A stretch of 64,000 bases of DNA from Motacilla alba alba (Eukaryota; Chordata; Aves; Passeriformes; Motacillidae). Below the pieces are notes generated by a model. The model searched no databases and was not told the origin of the DNA. It saw only the letters and a program-made list of their open reading frames with translations. Made by a program: the position numbers and the translations under genes. The DNA is taken from the NCBI RefSeq assembly GCF_015832195.1, contig NC_052026.1, positions 20,307,013 through 20,371,012 of the forward strand, in the 5' to 3' direction. Shown one piece after another: positions 59,860 to 64,000 of the stretch. Numbering within the stretch: position 1 is the first letter of the stretch; every line of letters begins with the position of its first letter.

Positions 59860-60620
59860 TTGCGGTTTATTATTTTGTTGCTAATTTACTTAACCATTAG
59901 CAAATTAAGGTGGATTATGGCTTGGATGCATTAAAAGCACCAAGGAGTTGCGGTCCTTGTGGCTATTTCGGGCAATGTCATAAGCACACTCTTTTTTTTT
60001 ATTGTCCTCCTAGGGAGCAGAATTTGAACTTAATATTCCATGAAATAAGCCATTGTAATCACGTTGGGTTAATAGAAGAAGTAAAATTGCCTCTCCTCTC
60101 ACAAGACATTAGAGCAAGGCTGCATTATTAAAGTTTTCTTGCGGACAGGCGGTTTAAAATATATCCTCAGTGGCTGACGCAAGTCTTTTCAGCGGGGATG
60201 ACAGCTTTTCAGATCTTAATAGGCTGTTCATTTCTGGCCTACGAGTTTTCAGCATTTCTTCTTTTCAAGCCAGGCTGTGACATGATGGCTAAAAACTGAC
60301 ATAAAGAAGTGCCATGTACTGTGAAAACCTTTATTCACTAAGTGGCTCCATGTAAATTGGTGTCAATAAGCAAACAATTAGAACTTAAAAAAAAATTGTT
60401 GGTTTAAATCCCTTTTCTCCTTAATCATTTGACCTAAAAATCTCTCCTTTCTCTCTCCTTTCTTTGGAAGTGGTGCATATAAACCAGTGACAAAGTGTTT
60501 TGCAAGTAAAGTGGATCAGATCTTTGTTAGAAATCAGTTAATGATATTTAGCCAAGGTGAGTTTGGCATAAGGTTTTTTGTCTTTGAAATAAAATTTACA
60601 GTGAACTAAATTCCAGGTAG
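59860..60620. other. Strong candidate conserved noncoding cluster
   Basis: Unique sequence with homeobox cores (CTTAACCATTAGCAAATTAAG near 59889) and isolated CpGs (GTTGCGGTCC, TTTCGGGC, ATCACGTTGG, CTTGCGGACAGGCGG, CTGACGCAAG, CAGCGGGG, CCTACGAG). No repeat or coding frame of note. The CpG-retaining part runs from about 59875 to 60260. Confidence 0.45.
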
Positions 60621-61903
60621 ACCATAAAGGATGAAGAAGGGGGTGGTTCTTCTGCCCTTTCCCCCCACACTCCCAGTCTCCCCTGTTTTGGAGCCACAGC
60701 CTCCTGCAGCACGAACAGCCACCGTGTTCTAGGAGCTTGGCTAATTTAAAGAAATTTGGTCTCGTTGTTTATGCTTTCTGGAGATTGTTTACTTGAATTA
60801 TTTGCAGAAAAGACTTTTTCCTGTGTCATCAGGTGAAGAAAAGGTGCAGCACTTAATGCTTTCCCCACTCTTGCTTGTCCCAGGGAAAAAAAATGTACAG
60901 CAGAGCTTTTCATTTCTGTTTTAATTTATGATTTCTCCTTTTCTTTTTATAACTCGACTCCCTCCCTCGTTCGTTCCCCCTGATGGATGCAGCAGGGCGG
61001 CTCATCGCCGCTCCGGTGGCTCCCGGGCTGGCTGCAGGCAGCGCCTCGAGGGCCATGCCCCGGTGTCCCTCGGCTGGAGCCCCGCGGGCCAGGGCACACT
61101 CCGGAGCCTCCTGCACCTCCAGGCTGCTCCACCCTAGGCTGTGCAGTGCTCCCTGGGGATGTCGCCTCCCGTGTGTCACCCCACCTACACGGCCTTGTGT
61201 TTCAGGTGGCTCGCCGGAGCAGGGCGAGTGGCTTCGCCTCCCCTTGTGCAATATTTCTGCGGGGTTTTAGGCACTCCCGAGGGCAGCAGGGCGTGAAGGG
61301 AGGCTGCAGGAAGAGGGACTCTTGCACTGCCTCTGAGGCCGAGTAGCTGAGCGTGCAGGGTGATGTGTGGTGGTGCGTGGCCGGTGCAGAGCTGCTGATG
61401 GTGTGCGGGCACGTGGCGCTGGCCGGGAGGGACTGGACACGGCCCCCGTGGCTACGGGGAGCACGTGCTGCCCAAAACCCCAGGAAACAAGGGTCTGCCT
61501 GGGGATACGGCCACGCCAGGGCGAGCGGTGCCCTCAGCCCAGAGCCCTTGTGCCATCCTGGGGGCAGGGGGGCACTGAGTCCCAGTGGTGTCCTCGCTCA
61601 CCTCCCCGTGCCCAGGGCTGCTCTGGAGGCACAGCCCCATGGAACAGAACTGGGATTTGTCCTCTGAACCTTGCTCCAGTTCGTCTGAGCTGAACATGGA
61701 GATGCCACCAGGTGAGAAGGAGCAGGTGCACCTTGGTACACAATGGGCTGGGCTGGAATCCAGGGCTGGGCAATGTTTTAGTGTAACAAGCCTGGCTGGG
61801 AGGTGACTTCACCTGGGAGTGTTGTTCATGATCACATTTTAAAAGAGCCTTTTCAGATGCCAAAAGCACTACCCAAATACAGTTACAAAAAAAGGTAATT
61901 CAC
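60621..61903. other. Intergenic DNA, GC-rich centre
   Basis: AT-balanced to about 60950, then GC-rich and CpG-containing to about 61660. Frames of 95-119 codons are open in all phases. No exon or repeat was recognised before the minus-strand CR1. Confidence 0.4.
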
Positions 61904-62358
61904 CGAATCCCAGAATGATTTGGGTGGGAATGGACCTCACAGCCCATCCCGTTCCACCCCCTGCCATGCAGGGACACCTTCCACTAGCCCAGGTTGCTGC
62001 AAGCCCCATCCAGCCTGGCCTTGGACACTGCTAGGGATCCAGGGGCAGCCACAGCTGCTCTGGGCACCTGTGCCAGGGCCTGCCCACCCTCACAGCCAGC
62101 AATTCCTTCCCAATATCCCATCTAACCCTGATCTCTGGCAGTGGGAGCCATTCCCTGTGTCCTGTTCCTCCAGGCCTTGTCCCCAATCCCTCTGCAGCTC
62201 TCCTGGAGCCCCTTCAGGCCCTGGCAGGGGCTCTGAGCTCTGCCTGGAGCTTCTCCTCCCCAGGTGAGCAGCCCCAGCCATCCCAGCCTGGCTCCAGAGG
62301 GACTGGCTCCTAGAGCAGTTCTGTGGCCTCCTCTGAACTCACTCCAAGAGGTCTAGGT
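61904..62358 (-). mobile_element. CR1 LINE 3' fragment, longest copy
   Basis: In reverse orientation: AATCCCAGAATGATTTGGGT terminal repeats, then the complement of the AAGGTCCCTTCC, CATGGCAGGGGGTGGAAC, GTGTCC...CTTGGAGC and GCTGTGGCTGCCCCTGGATC boxes. It continues upstream through CACTGCCAGAG and the CCAGGAGAGCTGCAGAGGGA and CTCCAGGCAGAGCTCAGAGC boxes. About 455 bp, roughly twice the length of the other copies, but still 5' truncated with no intact reverse-transcriptase frame seen. It is the only clear minus-strand CR1 here. Confidence 0.94.
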
Positions 62359-64000
62359 CATATTTTTGGGGCTTCAGTGAGGAACTGGTCTAAGTCCACC
62401 TGTGTGCTTCAAATCACTTGGTATCAGTGACCTTACATTAGTTTCCTAATTAAAGGGTACATAAATGACTTCAGCAGGAATTTCTCACAGACCACGGCAG
62501 GAGAGAGCATTTGAGGGTGCTCGGGCGCTGCCGTGGGGGAGCGACAGGGAAGGCTCTGGCTCCTGGAAAGGAATTTTCACAAAGGAAAAGAAACTGGCTG
62601 ATTATTGCCTTTAATTAATAAAAATATCCGTGACAAAATTATATTCTAATTTTAAAATGATATAACTTAGGAAGTGTATGAATGAAGGGGAATGTGGCAG
62701 CTGGCTCTGGAAACCTGGGTGTGGAAACCAGGTTGTTTTATTTTAGATCACTTGCAATGAAAATTCTATTCAAAGACAGTTTAATTCCAGGCTTTCATTC
62801 AGATCTGCCTGGAGACAACAGAGGCAGAACATCAAACAGGCTCTGGTTCTCCCCAGAATCCGTGGGTTTTGTCTCTCAAACTGAGCTGTGAGTGAGGTCC
62901 CCCTGCAAAGGCTCTGCTGGGCCCGGGGCAGCGGGAGCTGGGCTGGGAGCTGGGGTCCCTCAGTGCCAGCCCGAGTGCAGCCTCTGCTCTCCTCCTCGTG
63001 CCTTCCAGAACCCCATTTCCCATTCCTCTGGAGTTTACAGGAAACGGCCTAGAACACTACAAATACAATGGGAAGAAATCAAAGGCATAATGAAAGTTTT
63101 TCTGTTTACAGGAATTAAAGCAGCAAACATTTCTTAAAATTTCCAGAAATAACTGAAATTTATTTAGGACATACTGCTTACACTGAAAACATAATTCCAA
63201 AAATTAGATTGATGATTTCTAACAATTTTCTACAATTTGATAATTACACAACATTTGGCAATTAAAAAAATTATTCCTGTTGTTCCTTTCCAAGCAAAGA
63301 ACAAGGAGCCATGGCTGGAGTCCTCGGAGGCGGGCTGGCCTCCCCCTAGATTTGTGTTTATATATCTTGCAATATTTTTCAGTAATCAAGGCAATGCCTT
63401 TAAATAAAAGTGAAAAGTTATGTGACCTTGGTTGTCAGACTCAATTTAGACTCCGCTGCAACACTTTGCATTTTATTTTTTAAATTAGCTGTTGCCATCT
63501 TTTACAATTTGTTTATAGGCAGAAAGAGCCACATGGAATGGGAAGTATCAGGCAGGAGTTGAGAGGTGCTGCTTTGGCCTCCAATAGAGGTATTTTTAAT
63601 AACTTTAACAGCTTTTTATTTTATTTTTCCCTTTAATCTGTTTTCTCAGGTGGTGCCTTGATTCATTCTGGTTTTCTTTGCTAAAAATTTGTTTCTATTT
63701 TGAAGAACGTTGCGGTTCTGTTCCCCCTTCTGAGGGAGCACACTGAATTTTTGGGAAGCTCCCTGTTAAAAGGTGTGCAAGGTAATGTTCCCTCTTGGGT
63801 TACACTTACCAAACCATTTTGTTTCGCAGCTGTTTTTTGCCTGTTACAAGGATCAGGAAAAAGGGAGTTTGCTGTGCCCATAGTGTCCATGGCCCCACGC
63901 TGGTGCCACCTCCCTCCAGTGCCCCATTCCAGGCGGGATTTTTCTTCCTTGGACATTTGCACAGGTTTTGGTGTTGACTCCTCCCTTCCCTTCCCTTCAC
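62359..64000. other. Intergenic DNA to window end
   Basis: Unique AT-rich sequence with a GC-rich patch at about 62880-63010. Segments at about 62570-62670 and 63040-63480 are enhancer-like but weakly so. The window ends in a CCCTT repeat (63980-64000). No gene recognised. Confidence 0.4.

Noticed and set aside
1..64000. Prokaryotic-type systems (CRISPR, operons, insertion sequences)
   Set aside because: The sequence is vertebrate genomic DNA with CR1 elements; no spaced direct repeats, operon structure or IS ends were seen.

Overview
The window looks like nuclear DNA from a bird, most likely a neoavian or passerine. The main evidence is seven clear 5'-truncated CR1 LINE tails (plus one older fragment), each with the avian-type 3' end that finishes in short ATTCTGTGAT-like repeats. 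The rest of the sequence agrees with this: there is no operon structure, no Shine-Dalgarno sites, long AT-rich intergenic DNA, isolated CpG-rich islands and vertebrate-style microsatellites. I could not identify one intact protein-coding exon with confidence. The long open frames come from GC-rich DNA or from tandem repeats that are open in all frames.

Layout. From 1 to about 38 kb there is intergenic DNA carrying the CR1 fragments on the + strand (16.7, 18.0, 22.0, 28.2, 30.4, 33.0 and 37.9 kb). It also has a TATC microsatellite (1.7 kb), a 16-bp minisatellite (16.3 kb), a CTA/TTA microsatellite next to a CR1 end (33.3 kb), and several unique, AT-rich blocks that look like conserved noncoding elements. 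A minus-strand stretch at 36.27-36.86 kb has protein-like sequence spread over three frames and may be a decayed retrocopy.

From about 38.1 to 61.9 kb no CR1 is recognisable. This block holds the best enhancer-like candidates (40.3-41.6, 43.8-44.2, 45.2-47.7, 48.2-48.7, 49.6-51.0, 54.2-54.8, 57.0-58.3 and 59.9-60.6 kb). Four CpG-rich islands lie among them (42.7-43.8, 51.4-52.1, 53.8-54.1 and 56.4-56.9 kb), none with a convincing coding exon. Two CCCAT pentanucleotide arrays flank the 53.8-kb island. From 61.9 kb to the end there is one minus-strand CR1 and further intergenic DNA.

Interpretation. A transposon-poor block with island-like CpG clusters and dense unique AT-rich sequence fits the regulatory landscape of a developmental transcription-factor gene outside the window. 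The islands could be orphan CpG islands or promoters of long noncoding RNAs. The target gene cannot be named from this sequence, and conservation is inferred from appearance because no alignment could be run.
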